This document shows, piece by piece, positions 18,459 through 27,402 of a DNA stretch of 64,000 nucleotides. The translations under genes and the position numbers were made by a program. The stretch's first letter is position 1, and each line of letters starts with the position of its first letter. The DNA is from CAIKLP01 sp965279595. GTDB taxonomy: Bacteria > Bacteroidota > Bacteroidia > Sphingobacteriales > Sphingobacteriaceae. Location: positions 2,108,001 through 2,172,000 of the forward strand of contig OZ257246.1 of assembly GCA_965279595.1 (NCBI GenBank), read 5' to 3'. A model generated the notes under the pieces. It was not told the origin of the DNA and did not search any database. It worked only from the letters and a program-made list of their open reading frames with translations.

Positions 18459-18463
18459 CAATT

Positions 18464-19303
18464 ATGCAAAAACAGGAATTAATTGAGCAGATCAAATTGA
18501 AGAAGTCTTTTTTGTGTGTTGGTTTGGATTCTGATATTAGAAAAATCCCAGCTCACTTACTAATGACCGAAGATCCTATTTTCGAGTTCAATAAGGCAAT
18601 TATAGATGCGACGTCTGATTTGTGTGTTGCCTATAAACCTAACATTGCATTCTATGAGAGTATGGGCCCAAAAGGTTGGGAAAGTTTGCGAAAAACCATG
18701 AATTATATTCCTTCTAATATATTTACTATTGCAGATGCCAAGCGAGGCGATATAGGAAATACATCAGCCATGTACGCAAGAACATTTTTTGACTCAGAAG
18801 CCGCTGGTTTAAATTTCAATTCTGTTACAGTTGCTCCATATATGGGTTCTGATTCAGTTACTCCATTTCTTCAGTACAAAAACAAATGGGTAATCCTTTT
18901 GGCACTTACCTCAAATGAAGGAGCGCATGATCTTCAATTTGAAGCTTTAAGAAATGGTGATTTATTGTATGAAAAAGTATTGAAAACCTCAGCAAGTTGG
19001 GGTACCGTTGAAAATATGATGTATGTTGTTGGTGCCACTAGAGGTGAAGCTTTTGCTGAAGTAAGAAAATTGGTGCCTAATCATTTTTTATTAGTACCTG
19101 GAGTAGGAGCACAAGGTGGTAGTTTAGAGGAGGTTTGTAAATATGGATTAAATCATCATTGTGGCTTGTTAGTGAATTCTTCAAGAGCAATTATTTATGC
19201 TTCAAATGGAGAAGATTTTGCAGAAAAGGCAAGACTTGAAGCTCAATCCATTCAAAAAGAAATGGAAAAAATACTTGCATTTAATAAGTTGATATTTATT
19301 TAA
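18464..19303 (+). CDS. pyrF: Orotidine 5'-phosphate decarboxylase PyrF
   Basis: Last step of UMP synthesis, decarboxylating OMP. The 279-residue length and motifs (FLCVGLDSDIRKIP at the start, CVAYKPNIAFYE, and the catalytic TIADAKRGDIGNT) place it in the longer PyrF type 2 family seen in Bacteroidota, Actinobacteria and others. GVGAQGGSLEEV forms the phosphate-binding loop. It is divergent from rho and probably heads a transcript with the DUF2851 gene 27 bases downstream. No other pyrimidine gene is nearby. Confidence 0.95.
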   Translation: MQKQELIEQIKLKKSFLCVGLDSDIRKIPAHLLMTEDPIFEFNKAIIDATSDLCVAYKPNIAFYESMGPKGWESLRKTMNYIPSNIFTIADAKRGDIGNTSAMYARTFFDSEAAGLNFNSVTVAPYMGSDSVTPFLQYKNKWVILLALTSNEGAHDLQFEALRNGDLLYEKVLKTSASWGTVENMMYVVGATRGEAFAEVRKLVPNHFLLVPGVGAQGGSLEEVCKYGLNHHCGLLVNSSRAIIYASNGEDFAEKARLEAQSIQKEMEKILAFNKLIFI

Positions 19304-19330
19304 ATTCCATACACATTTGCCTCAAAGCAA

Positions 19331-20620
19331 ATGCTGATGAGGGAAGATTTTTTACATTTTATTTGGAGATATGGTCTCTTTATTAGAGCCAATTTAACTT
19401 GTACTAATTCAAAGTCTTTAAATATATTAGAAGTAGGCCAACTTAATTCCCATTCAGGCCCAGATTTTTTTTCTGCGAAAATTCAACTAGATGATATTTT
19501 ATGGGTAGGGAATGTAGAAATTCATACTAAATCATCCGATTGGAATAAACATCATCATCAGTTTGATAAAGCATATAATTCGGTTATCCTTCATGTTGTT
19601 TGGGAGGATGATAATCCATGTTTCAATGAGCGGGATGAAGCTGTTCCTACTTTGGTATTAAAAAATTTAATTGATCCCAATTTATTAGATAATTATGAAT
19701 TGCTTCTCAATAATTTGCAACAATTACCATGTGAAAATTATTGGACTGAAATACCTTCTATACATATTGATAATTGGCTTGAAAGGCTTGCAATAGAAAG
19801 GTTTCAGTCGAAATCTTTTCAAGTTGAACAATTATTTAGACAAGCAAATAAACATACTAACCAAGTATTTTTTGAATTAATTGCAAGAAATTACGGATTC
19901 CATTTGAATTCATTGCCGATGGAAATGCTTGCTCGATCAACCCCTTTTTTATTGCTTCAAAAAAATAAAAATGAAAGGATTAAAATTGAAGCGTTATTGT
20001 TTGGTCAGGCAGGATTTTTAAATAAGAATTTCAAAGATGATTATCCAAAACAACTAAAATCTGAATATCAATTTTTAAAACAGAAACATCAATTAAAAGA
20101 AATTGATACTTCCATGTGGAAATTTATGCGTTTAAGACCTTTGAATTTCCCAACTATTCGTATTGCTCAATTAGCAGCATTAGTAAATAGTTTGCCCAAC
20201 ATTTTAAATTTAATTAATGAAAACTTAACTGTAGTGGATTGGAAGAAATTATTAAAATCTGAACCTTCAGTTTATTGGAATGATCATTTTAATTTCGACT
20301 CAAAATCAAAAATGCAATCAAAAAAAATGGGAGATAATTCTTCAGAAAATATACTGTTAAATGGAATAATTACTTTCTTAATGGCTTTTGGCTACCATAT
20401 TGATGATAATAAATTAATTGAAAAGGCACTGCTTTTATTGAATGAATTAAAAGGCGAGGATAATATATTTACTAGAGCCTTTGGAGATACTAAATTTAAA
20501 ATTGAAAATGCATTACAGAGCCAAGGATTACGCCATTTAAATGAATTCTATTGTAAACCTAAAAAATGTGTAAATTGCAATATTGGAATTCATCTAATTA
20601 AGAATATACAAAAATTATGA
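19331..20620 (+). CDS. DUF2851 family protein
   Basis: 429-residue cytoplasmic protein of the DUF2851 family, common in Bacteroidota and without known function. Recognition rests on the N-terminus (MREDFLHFIWRYGLF), GQLNSHSGPDFFSAKI, WVGNVEIHTKSSDW and HHQFDKAYNSVILHVVWE, whose Glu/Asp/His pattern vaguely recalls a nuclease-like core; that resemblance is my inference. The C-terminus has a cysteine cluster (CKPKKCVNC) that could bind zinc. The stop overlaps the next gene start by 4 bases. Confidence 0.85.
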   Translation: MLMREDFLHFIWRYGLFIRANLTCTNSKSLNILEVGQLNSHSGPDFFSAKIQLDDILWVGNVEIHTKSSDWNKHHHQFDKAYNSVILHVVWEDDNPCFNERDEAVPTLVLKNLIDPNLLDNYELLLNNLQQLPCENYWTEIPSIHIDNWLERLAIERFQSKSFQVEQLFRQANKHTNQVFFELIARNYGFHLNSLPMEMLARSTPFLLLQKNKNERIKIEALLFGQAGFLNKNFKDDYPKQLKSEYQFLKQKHQLKEIDTSMWKFMRLRPLNFPTIRIAQLAALVNSLPNILNLINENLTVVDWKKLLKSEPSVYWNDHFNFDSKSKMQSKKMGDNSSENILLNGIITFLMAFGYHIDDNKLIEKALLLLNELKGEDNIFTRAFGDTKFKIENALQSQGLRHLNEFYCKPKKCVNCNIGIHLIKNIQKL

Positions 20621-20841
20621 TACAAGCAATTCTATCTTATTTTGAAAGAAAATCATTTGGTGTTTGCAGTTACTTAGCCCAAAAGTTTCATCTTTCATTA
20701 TTAAGAGTCAGACTGTTTTTTATATATGCTTCTTTTTTATCAGTTGGGGCACCAATAGTGTTCTATTTTTTTGCATTTTTAGCTTTAGACATAAGGAAAT
20801 TTATACGGCTAAAAAGAAGAAAAAGTATTTTTGAAAATTAG
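20617..20841 (+). CDS. Small PspC-domain membrane protein
   Basis: 74 residues. The N-terminal half (FGVCSYLAQKFHLSLLRVRLFF) is the PspC-type pattern, followed by a hydrophobic segment (about 35-58) that may form one or two membrane helices and a basic tail. PspC proteins take part in the envelope stress response; small stand-alone copies are frequent in Bacteroidota. It overlaps the DUF2851 stop by 4 bases. It ends convergent with recX, 7 bases apart. No pspA, pspB or pspF is present here. Confidence 0.75.
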   Translation: MIQAILSYFERKSFGVCSYLAQKFHLSLLRVRLFFIYASFLSVGAPIVFYFFAFLALDIRKFIRLKRRKSIFEN

Positions 20842-20848
20842 ATTTTGA

Positions 20849-21310
20849 TTATTTCGCAAGTATCATTTCCCACACCAACTCTGTTTCAAATCCTTTATTT
20901 ATAAGATAATTAGCTATTTTATTATTCTTTAAAAAGGGGTCCTTTTCAATTATTTCTTTTCTTTTTTTATTAATTATTTTCTGAATTGTTTGCAAGTATT
21001 CTTTATTTTCTATTAGACTCAACGCTTTTTTTATGCAATAATCAGAAGTGTTTTTCATTTTCAATGCACTCTTAATTTTTAATTTGCCCCACTGTTTTAT
21101 TCGGAATTTACCGCCTGCAAATGCAATTGCAAATCGCTCTTCATTCAAGAAATTTTCAGCAATTAAATAGGCAATAATGTCTTCCACTTCTTCTCTTAGA
21201 ATGCCCATTTTATTGAGTTTATCACGAACTTCTTGTTGACTTCGCTCTTGATAGGCACAATAATTTTCAAGCCTTAACTGGGCTGTTTTTTTATCATAAA
21301 ACACTGCCAT
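20849..21310 (-). CDS. recX: Regulatory protein RecX
   Basis: 153-residue alpha-helical protein of the RecX family, which modulates RecA filaments. Typical elements: RLENYCAYQERSQQEVRDKL near the start, VEDIIAYLIAENFLNEERFA, FAGGKFRIKQWGKLKIKSAL, and a third repeat toward the C-terminus. It is the last gene of a four-gene reverse-strand run (lipoprotein, hutD-like, SDR, recX) with spacings of 8 to 17 bases; recA is not nearby. Confidence 0.9.
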   Translation of the reverse strand: MAVFYDKKTAQLRLENYCAYQERSQQEVRDKLNKMGILREEVEDIIAYLIAENFLNEERFAIAFAGGKFRIKQWGKLKIKSALKMKNTSDYCIKKALSLIENKEYLQTIQKIINKKRKEIIEKDPFLKNNKIANYLINKGFETELVWEMILAK

Positions 21311-21319
21311 AAAAGTTAT

Positions 21320-22171
21320 TTAAGAATCATAACTAGTGGTTCTACTTAAAGATTGCCAATTATCAATATCGAACTGAATACTTTTCATTTTTTGTTGATA
21401 TCGATCAATAGCAAAATCTCCTAGGGGTAAATGTAGGGGTGGTGTGTCACTTTGCACTACTTCAAAAATAACCTGTGCAGCTTTATTGGGGTCGCCTTCT
21501 TGCGTACCACTATTTGTTTTAATTCTTTGAACTAATTGATGTGCAGTATTCTCATAAGCATCAATTATTTTATCAGCTCTTTTGTGTGATGTACTACCAA
21601 ATTCTGTTCTGAATGGTCCAGGTTCTATTAATGTAACTTTAATTCCCATCCCTTCTAAATCTAATGCTAATCCTTGTGTTAAACCCTCCACTGCATATTT
21701 ACTTGCATTATACATTGACATTCCCGTAGTAGCTTGAAATCCAGCAACAGAAGTTATTTGAATAATATGACCACTTTTTTGTCTGCGCATGATGGGCAAA
21801 ACTTTTTGTGTTAATAGGAATACAGCAAAAAAATTAGTTTCCATTTGTTCACGGGCTTCTTGTTCATTGATTTCTTCCATCGCGCCCAATAAACCATAGC
21901 CTGCATTATTTACTAATACATCAATTCTCCCAAATTCTTTATCTATATTTTCAATTAATTTAGATGTTGCTATTTGGTCAGTAACATCTGCTTGAAAAGC
22001 ACAACTACCTTGAGGATTATGTTTTAAATTAAATACTTCAATTTTGTTTTCATCACGCATGGTTCCCATCACAATATCTCCATTTGATATTACAAATTCT
22101 GCAAGTGCTGCACCAATTCCACTTGAAATACCTGTTATCAACCAAACCTTTTGTTTATTGTTTTGCATCAT
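21320..22171 (-). CDS. Short-chain dehydrogenase/reductase (SDR)
   Basis: 283-residue classical SDR. The cofactor loop is TGISSGIG (about 14-21), NNAGYG follows, the catalytic Ser is in ITSVAGF and the catalytic YxxxK is YNASKYAVEG. The C-terminal ending and EPGPFRTEFG are typical of the retinol-dehydrogenase-like SDR subgroup, which prefers NADP(H). The substrate cannot be told from sequence. It sits between hutD-like and recX in a probable operon. Confidence 0.88.
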   Translation of the reverse strand: MMQNNKQKVWLITGISSGIGAALAEFVISNGDIVMGTMRDENKIEVFNLKHNPQGSCAFQADVTDQIATSKLIENIDKEFGRIDVLVNNAGYGLLGAMEEINEQEAREQMETNFFAVFLLTQKVLPIMRRQKSGHIIQITSVAGFQATTGMSMYNASKYAVEGLTQGLALDLEGMGIKVTLIEPGPFRTEFGSTSHKRADKIIDAYENTAHQLVQRIKTNSGTQEGDPNKAAQVIFEVVQSDTPPLHLPLGDFAIDRYQQKMKSIQFDIDNWQSLSRTTSYDS

Positions 22172-22188
22172 CTTTTTTTAAAATATTT

Positions 22189-22773
22189 TCAATACCAAAC
22201 TCTTGCCAACACTAAATGCATACTTCCTTCGCTTTTAAATAAAGCCATGTTTTGATTGTCATTGTGTTCTAATAAAATACTATCTCCTTCTTTAATTTTT
22301 ATTGTTTGCTCATTAAATTGATAAATACCAAATCCAGTAGCTACATAAACCAAAATAATGGCATTTTCAACTTGAATGGATTCTGTAAAATTTTCTTTTG
22401 ATGTTATTAATTTAGAATCTAATTGCGCTAAAACTTTCCCTTTATAGATGATATTGAAATCAGTAACTTTTCCTTTAGCTGAAGTTTCCCAATCTCCTTC
22501 AAATGAATCGGTTTCAAAGGGCTTTAGTATTTTACTATATCTGCCTTCGTGAGTAATTTCTAATTCTCCTTTAAGGATCATTAGTTCTCGACTGTATTCA
22601 TTAAATTTTGTAAATACTGTTGATTCCTTTTCAACGGTGGCTGTACTTATTCTATAGAGAAAATTTCTATCAATAAAACTTGCATTTGCTGGATAAATAG
22701 TTATTTCTGTTGTGGTTCCTCCATTCCAACTATTGGTAATTAATTGTTCTTTTGGAATGTGGGTTAATTTCAT
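22189..22773 (-). CDS. HutD/Ves family protein
   Basis: 194-residue double-cupin protein of the HutD (Ves) family. Characteristic pieces are NSWNGGTTTEITIYP at the N-terminus, FLYRISTATVEKESTVFTKF, the ELMILKGELEI cupin strand and FETDSFEGDW. HutD is linked to histidine-utilisation regulation in pseudomonads, and Ves to cold response in E. coli, but the molecular role is unsettled. No hut genes are in this window, so its job here may differ. It lies 17 bases before the SDR gene. Confidence 0.82.
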   Translation of the reverse strand: MKLTHIPKEQLITNSWNGGTTTEITIYPANASFIDRNFLYRISTATVEKESTVFTKFNEYSRELMILKGELEITHEGRYSKILKPFETDSFEGDWETSAKGKVTDFNIIYKGKVLAQLDSKLITSKENFTESIQVENAIILVYVATGFGIYQFNEQTIKIKEGDSILLEHNDNQNMALFKSEGSMHLVLARVWY

Positions 22774-22781
22774 ATTTCTAA

Positions 22782-23327
22782 TTATTTAACTTTGATACCT
22801 TTCATTTTACTCTTTTTGACTTTTACATTATTAGCCACACTCTTTTTGATTTTCAATTTGGCTCTTACACCACTAGGTTCAATTGTATATTGTTGCCCTG
22901 CATACATTATTTTTCCGTAATTAAATTTATCAATACTTTGAGTGTATAGTACATAGGCGTTTTCAGTAGTCCCATTTTGAGGTAATCCGAAGGTTAAATT
23001 TTTTCCATCACCTGTATCAAAAGAAATGTTTAATGAATTAGCGTTTATTCCTGTACAAATACCTGGTGTATTCTTTTTCAATTTTACAATGCTAATTGAT
23101 TTACCATTTTCAATTTTTATTTTCCCAGCACTAATTTTTGTTTCAGCTGAACTTAATTCTCTTCTCAAAACTACTGTTCTATCAACATAATACTGTAGTT
23201 TATTTAAAGGGATATTTTTAGAAATTACATTGTTTCGGGCAGTGGTTGTAAAATATGATTTAGGTGAACAACTTGTTAATACTGCTAAGCTTAAGGTAAA
23301 GATTGATATTTTTATACTTAATTTCAT
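22782..23327 (-). CDS. Hypothetical lipoprotein with a basic C-terminal tail
   Basis: 181 residues with a lipoprotein signal peptide whose lipobox is LTSC (Cys20). I do not recognise the mature domain. It is predicted mostly beta, and ends in a Lys-rich stretch (about 155-181; KIKKSVANNVKVKKSKMKG) that gives the tail a strong positive charge, which could bind lipopolysaccharide or nucleic acid; this is a guess. It is the first gene of the reverse-strand run with hutD-like, SDR and recX. Confidence 0.6.
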   Translation of the reverse strand: MKLSIKISIFTLSLAVLTSCSPKSYFTTTARNNVISKNIPLNKLQYYVDRTVVLRRELSSAETKISAGKIKIENGKSISIVKLKKNTPGICTGINANSLNISFDTGDGKNLTFGLPQNGTTENAYVLYTQSIDKFNYGKIMYAGQQYTIEPSGVRAKLKIKKSVANNVKVKKSKMKGIKVK

Positions 23328-23457
23328 TTTGATGGGATTTACTTGTTTGTACGAAAATAGACAATAAAGGATAAAACTGAAATATAATGAGTCATATTAT
23401 AATTCAAAATCTTATGTTTTGCTTAGTAGATGACCTAAATAAAAGCGATATTTGAAT

Positions 23458-25908
23458 ATGTATTTTAGTTATTCTGCCAGTCAAATTCAATCATTATTAA
23501 AATCTGAGGGTTCAATCGCCAATCCGACTGCTATAATAGAATGGATATTAATTGATAGTCGTAAAATAATTAGGGCTCAAAATTCTTTATTTTTTGCTTT
23601 AAAAGGGAAAATAGATAGCCATCAATTTATACCACAATTAATTAATGAAGGAGTACTTAATTTTGTAATTGACAATAAAAATTTTGATGTAACTAAATAC
23701 CCCCAAGTCAATTTCTTTTTAGTTAATGATAGCAATCATGCACTACAAGTAATTGCAACATACCACCGTAATCATTTCTCTTTCCCGATAATAGGTATTA
23801 CAGGAAGTAATGGTAAAACCATAGTTAAGGATTGGTTGTATCAATTATTATCTCCTGAGTATTCAATTGTGAGAAGTCCTAAAAGTTATAATTCACAAAT
23901 TGGTGTCCCAATTTCAATTGCACAAATTAACGCAAGTTATAATTTAGGGATTTTTGAAGCAGGTATATCTACTGTGAATGAAATGGAGAATTTGAAAAAA
24001 ATTATCCAACCAACTATTGGTGTATTAACTAACATCAAAACCGCACATGATGAGGGGTTCAGGAGTAAAGAAGAAAAGTTTGAGGAAAAAATGTTGCTTT
24101 TCAAAGATTGTTCCACTGTAGTTATTGGATTAGATTATATTCCATCAAAATCAAATGTAAATAGTCATTTTTTTACATGGTCAATTACGCAGAATGCTGA
24201 TTTGCAAATAAACTCTATTCATAAAACTATTAATCAAAGTATTTTAAAAGCAAAATTTAAAAATGTTGAAATTGTTTTAACAATCCCTTTTATTGATGAT
24301 GCTTCTATTGAAAATGCTATAGTTTGTTGGGCAGTATTGTTATCAATGGGTTATGACCATGAAGTAATCGAAGAAAGATTTTATTCATTGCAATCAATGC
24401 CAATGCGACTAGAATTGAAGCAAGGAATTAATCAAACCTCTATTATCAATGATAGTTATAGTGCAGATATTGAATCTCTATATATTGCAGTTGATTTTTT
24501 AGTTCAACAACAACAACATCAAAGAAAGACAGTCATATTATCTGATATTGTTCATGCCCATACAACCAATGTTTATGCAGATATTGCCAATTATTTGCAA
24601 TCAAAAAAAATAGATCGCATCATTGGAATTGGTGAAGAAATTACGCGCTTCGCAGATGAATTCAATTTAAAATCACAACAATTTTTCCCTTCCATAGAAC
24701 TATTTTTGGAAGCATTTCCTAATATAGATTTTCATCAAGAAAGTATTTTGGTAAAAGGTGGAAGGGCATTTGCTTTTGAAAAAATTGTGGCATTATTAGA
24801 ACAAAAAGTTCATGAAACAGTTTTAGAAATTAATTTGAATGCCATTGTTCATAATTTAAATTTTTATCGTTCCAAAGTCAATAAATCAACAAAAATAATG
24901 GCTATGGTAAAAGCATATTCTTACGGAAGTGGGAGTTTTGAAATTGCCAATCTCTTAGCATATAATAAAGTAGATTATTTAGCGGTCGCCTATGTTGATG
25001 AGGGTGTAGCATTAAGAAAAGCAGGAATAAAACTACCAATTATGGTGATGAGTCCGGAAGCCAGCGCCTTTGATTTAATGGTAGCTCATCAACTTGAACC
25101 TGAAATTTATAGCCAAAGAATATTTAAAGCTTTTATTGAATTCCTCGATGAAAAGAAAATACAACAATACCCAATTCATCTAAAATTAGACACTGGTATG
25201 CATCGCTTGGGTTTTGAAGAAATTGATATTCCAAGTTTAAAAGAATTATTAGGCAACTCTAAATCATTCCGAGTTGTTTCCGTATTTTCTCATTTAGCTG
25301 CTTCTGATGATCCTCAACTTGACCAATTCACCAAAATTCAGTTAAAGCATTTTGATCATCTGTGTGGCTTAATAAGAGTCTATTTGGGTTATGATTTTAT
25401 GCAACATGTTGCCAACACGGCTGCAATATTAAGATTTCCAGAAGCGCAGTACGATATGGTAAGGCTAGGAATAGGAATGTATGGAGTTGAAAATGTAGGA
25501 AATTTTGTTGACCAATTGCAAACCGTAGGGACATTAAAAACTACAGTTACTCAACTTAGGAATGTGAAAAAAGAAGAAAGTATAGGGTATAGTAGAAAAG
25601 GATTACTTTTAAAAGATTCTGTCATTGCAACTGTTAAAATTGGATATGCTGATGGTTATTCAAGAGCATTCGGAAATGGTATAGGAGAAATGTTAATAAA
25701 TGGATCTACTTGCCCTGTAATTGGGAATGTGTGTATGGATATGTGTATGTTGGATGTTACTGGAATTGATGTAAAAGAAGGTGATGAAGTGATAGTGTTT
25801 GGGAATGATTTAGATATTTCTTTATTGGCTAAACGTATAGGTACCATACCTTATGAATTATTAACAAGTATTTCTCAAAGAGTAAAAAGAATTTACCACT
25901 ATGAATAA
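23458..25908 (+). CDS. Bifunctional MurF-alanine racemase
   Basis: 816-residue fusion of two cytoplasmic peptidoglycan enzymes. The first part (about 1-450) is MurF, which adds D-Ala-D-Ala to UDP-MurNAc-tripeptide; its ATP loop is GITGSNGKTIVKDW. The second part (about 460-816) is a PLP-dependent alanine racemase with PLP lysine K485 (MAMVKAYSYGSG) and the catalytic-tyrosine region IGYSRKG. The fusion lets D-alanine supply and use share one chain and is known in Bacteroidota. I prefer ATG 23458 over TTG 23452 because an ATATTTG promoter-like box occupies 23448-23454. It overlaps the DUF502 gene by 8 bases. Confidence 0.95.
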   Translation: MYFSYSASQIQSLLKSEGSIANPTAIIEWILIDSRKIIRAQNSLFFALKGKIDSHQFIPQLINEGVLNFVIDNKNFDVTKYPQVNFFLVNDSNHALQVIATYHRNHFSFPIIGITGSNGKTIVKDWLYQLLSPEYSIVRSPKSYNSQIGVPISIAQINASYNLGIFEAGISTVNEMENLKKIIQPTIGVLTNIKTAHDEGFRSKEEKFEEKMLLFKDCSTVVIGLDYIPSKSNVNSHFFTWSITQNADLQINSIHKTINQSILKAKFKNVEIVLTIPFIDDASIENAIVCWAVLLSMGYDHEVIEERFYSLQSMPMRLELKQGINQTSIINDSYSADIESLYIAVDFLVQQQQHQRKTVILSDIVHAHTTNVYADIANYLQSKKIDRIIGIGEEITRFADEFNLKSQQFFPSIELFLEAFPNIDFHQESILVKGGRAFAFEKIVALLEQKVHETVLEINLNAIVHNLNFYRSKVNKSTKIMAMVKAYSYGSGSFEIANLLAYNKVDYLAVAYVDEGVALRKAGIKLPIMVMSPEASAFDLMVAHQLEPEIYSQRIFKAFIEFLDEKKIQQYPIHLKLDTGMHRLGFEEIDIPSLKELLGNSKSFRVVSVFSHLAASDDPQLDQFTKIQLKHFDHLCGLIRVYLGYDFMQHVANTAAILRFPEAQYDMVRLGIGMYGVENVGNFVDQLQTVGTLKTTVTQLRNVKKEESIGYSRKGLLLKDSVIATVKIGYADGYSRAFGNGIGEMLINGSTCPVIGNVCMDMCMLDVTGIDVKEGDEVIVFGNDLDISLLAKRIGTIPYELLTSISQRVKRIYHYE

Positions 25909-26458
25909 ATTTGTAAAATTAATTTTGAATTATTTTTTTAAGGGTGTACTTATTTTAGTTCCCTTATTATTTAGTGCATATGTAATTTACTCTGTCATAA
26001 AAAATGTTGATGGCATTGTTGATTTAGGTATACCAGGTGCTGGAATTTTAATTGTACTAGTTGGTTTAACTTTAGTGGGAGCTTTGGTAACTTCATTTAT
26101 TACTGAACCAATTTTTAATTATTTCGATAGATTATTGAATCGAGTACCATTATTTAAATTAATGTATTCATCAATTCGTGATTTATTGGAAGCGTTTGTT
26201 GGCGAAGAGAAAAAATTCAATGAACCTGTTACAGTTGAAATGCAAAATGGGTTTAAGCAAATAGGATTTCTTACACAAAAAAACTTAAGTGCCATTGGCT
26301 TGAATGATGATGTTGCAGTATATTTTCCATTCTCTTATAGTTTTGCAGGAAAAGTATTATTGGTACCCAGAAATAAAGTAGCTGCATTAGATATGAAACC
26401 TGCAGATGCAATGAAATTCGTCGTTTCTGGAGGTGTCAGTGAAATTGAATCTGATTAA
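25901..26458 (+). CDS. DUF502 family membrane protein
   Basis: 185 residues with two N-terminal transmembrane segments (about 9-30 and 43-68), then a soluble domain. Family markers are the RVPLFKLMYSSIRDLLEA stretch and VAVYFPFSYSFAGKVLLVP. DUF502 proteins are widespread in bacteria and resemble plant LIKE-COV proteins; their biochemical role is unknown. It overlaps murF/alr by 8 bases and is 2 bases from miaA, so it is read in one transcript with both. Confidence 0.85.
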   Translation: MNKFVKLILNYFFKGVLILVPLLFSAYVIYSVIKNVDGIVDLGIPGAGILIVLVGLTLVGALVTSFITEPIFNYFDRLLNRVPLFKLMYSSIRDLLEAFVGEEKKFNEPVTVEMQNGFKQIGFLTQKNLSAIGLNDDVAVYFPFSYSFAGKVLLVPRNKVAALDMKPADAMKFVVSGGVSEIESD

Positions 26459-26460
26459 AA

Positions 26461-27402
26461 ATGACACAAGCCCTATTTCCAATTATTTGTATTATTGGAC
26501 CAACTGCTTCAGGTAAAACAAAATTAGCGGTACAATTGGCTTCTGAATTAAATGCTGAAATTATAAGTGTCGATTCCAGACAAGTATATAAAGGAATGGA
26601 CATAGGTACTGGCAAGGATTTAATTGAATACGAATTCAATGAAGTAAAAATTCGATATCATTTAATTGATATCATTTCCCCCACAGAGCGATATCATTTG
26701 AAACAATTTCAAGCAGACTTTTGGAATTCAGTTAATGATATTAAAAAAAGAGGAAAGCGCATAATTGTTTGTGGTGGAACTGGTTTGTATTTGGAATCAG
26801 TTATCAGAAATTTCGAATATACTGTGGTTCCCGTTAATGAAACGTTAAGAATTCAACTAGAGAAATTTGATAAAGATCAACTTTTAAATATTTATCAATC
26901 AAATAAAACCATTCATCCAAAGAATCCTGATTTATCTACAATTAAGAGAATAATTAGAGCAATAGAAATACAAAAATATTCTCATTCAAATTCAATTGAG
27001 TCGACTCAAAGCAACTTAAATGAATTCAAAGTATTTGCAACTACTTTGACTGCAAAAGATAGAATTGAGAGAATAGATGCTCGTTTGGAAGATAGACTTA
27101 AAGATGGATTAATTAAAGAGGTTCAAGAGCTAATGAATTCAGGTGTTTCAGCTGACCAGTTAATTTATTTTGGATTGGAGTATAAATTATGTGCCCAATA
27201 TATATTAAACCAAATTAGTTATGAAGAATTTGTTTTTAAATTAAAAACAGGTATTCACCAGTTTGCCAAAAGACAAATGACCTATTTTAGAAAAATGGAA
27301 AAAGCAGGAATAAATATCTATTGGTTAGATGGGAATAATAAAATAGAAGAGAATAAAAAATTGATATTGGATGAATTGTTTAAAACTTCCAACCTAAACT
27401 AA
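26461..27402 (+). CDS. miaA: tRNA dimethylallyltransferase MiaA
   Basis: Adds a dimethylallyl group to N6 of A37 in tRNAs reading codons that start with U. The 313-residue protein has the P-loop GPTASGKTKLA (13-23), the SVDSRQVYKGMDIGTGK signature, YHLIDIISP, the GGTGLYLESVI motif and the C-terminal FAKRQMTYFRK. Length is normal. Its 3' end overlaps the convergent outer-membrane protein gene by 23 bases. With mtaB (37 kb) and rsmG it is one of three RNA-modifying enzymes in the window. Confidence 0.95.
   Translation: MTQALFPIICIIGPTASGKTKLAVQLASELNAEIISVDSRQVYKGMDIGTGKDLIEYEFNEVKIRYHLIDIISPTERYHLKQFQADFWNSVNDIKKRGKRIIVCGGTGLYLESVIRNFEYTVVPVNETLRIQLEKFDKDQLLNIYQSNKTIHPKNPDLSTIKRIIRAIEIQKYSHSNSIESTQSNLNEFKVFATTLTAKDRIERIDARLEDRLKDGLIKEVQELMNSGVSADQLIYFGLEYKLCAQYILNQISYEEFVFKLKTGIHQFAKRQMTYFRKMEKAGINIYWLDGNNKIEENKKLILDELFKTSNLN

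Noticed and set aside
18229..18463. Possible rho leader attenuator in the rho-pyrF divergent region
   Set aside because: Beyond the pyrF box I could not find a stable hairpin or a small leader frame with a ribosome site.
26996..27009. Perfect 14-bp palindrome TTGAGTCGACTCAA inside miaA
   Set aside because: Lies in a poorly conserved coding segment with no promoter nearby and no second copy noticed; probably chance.
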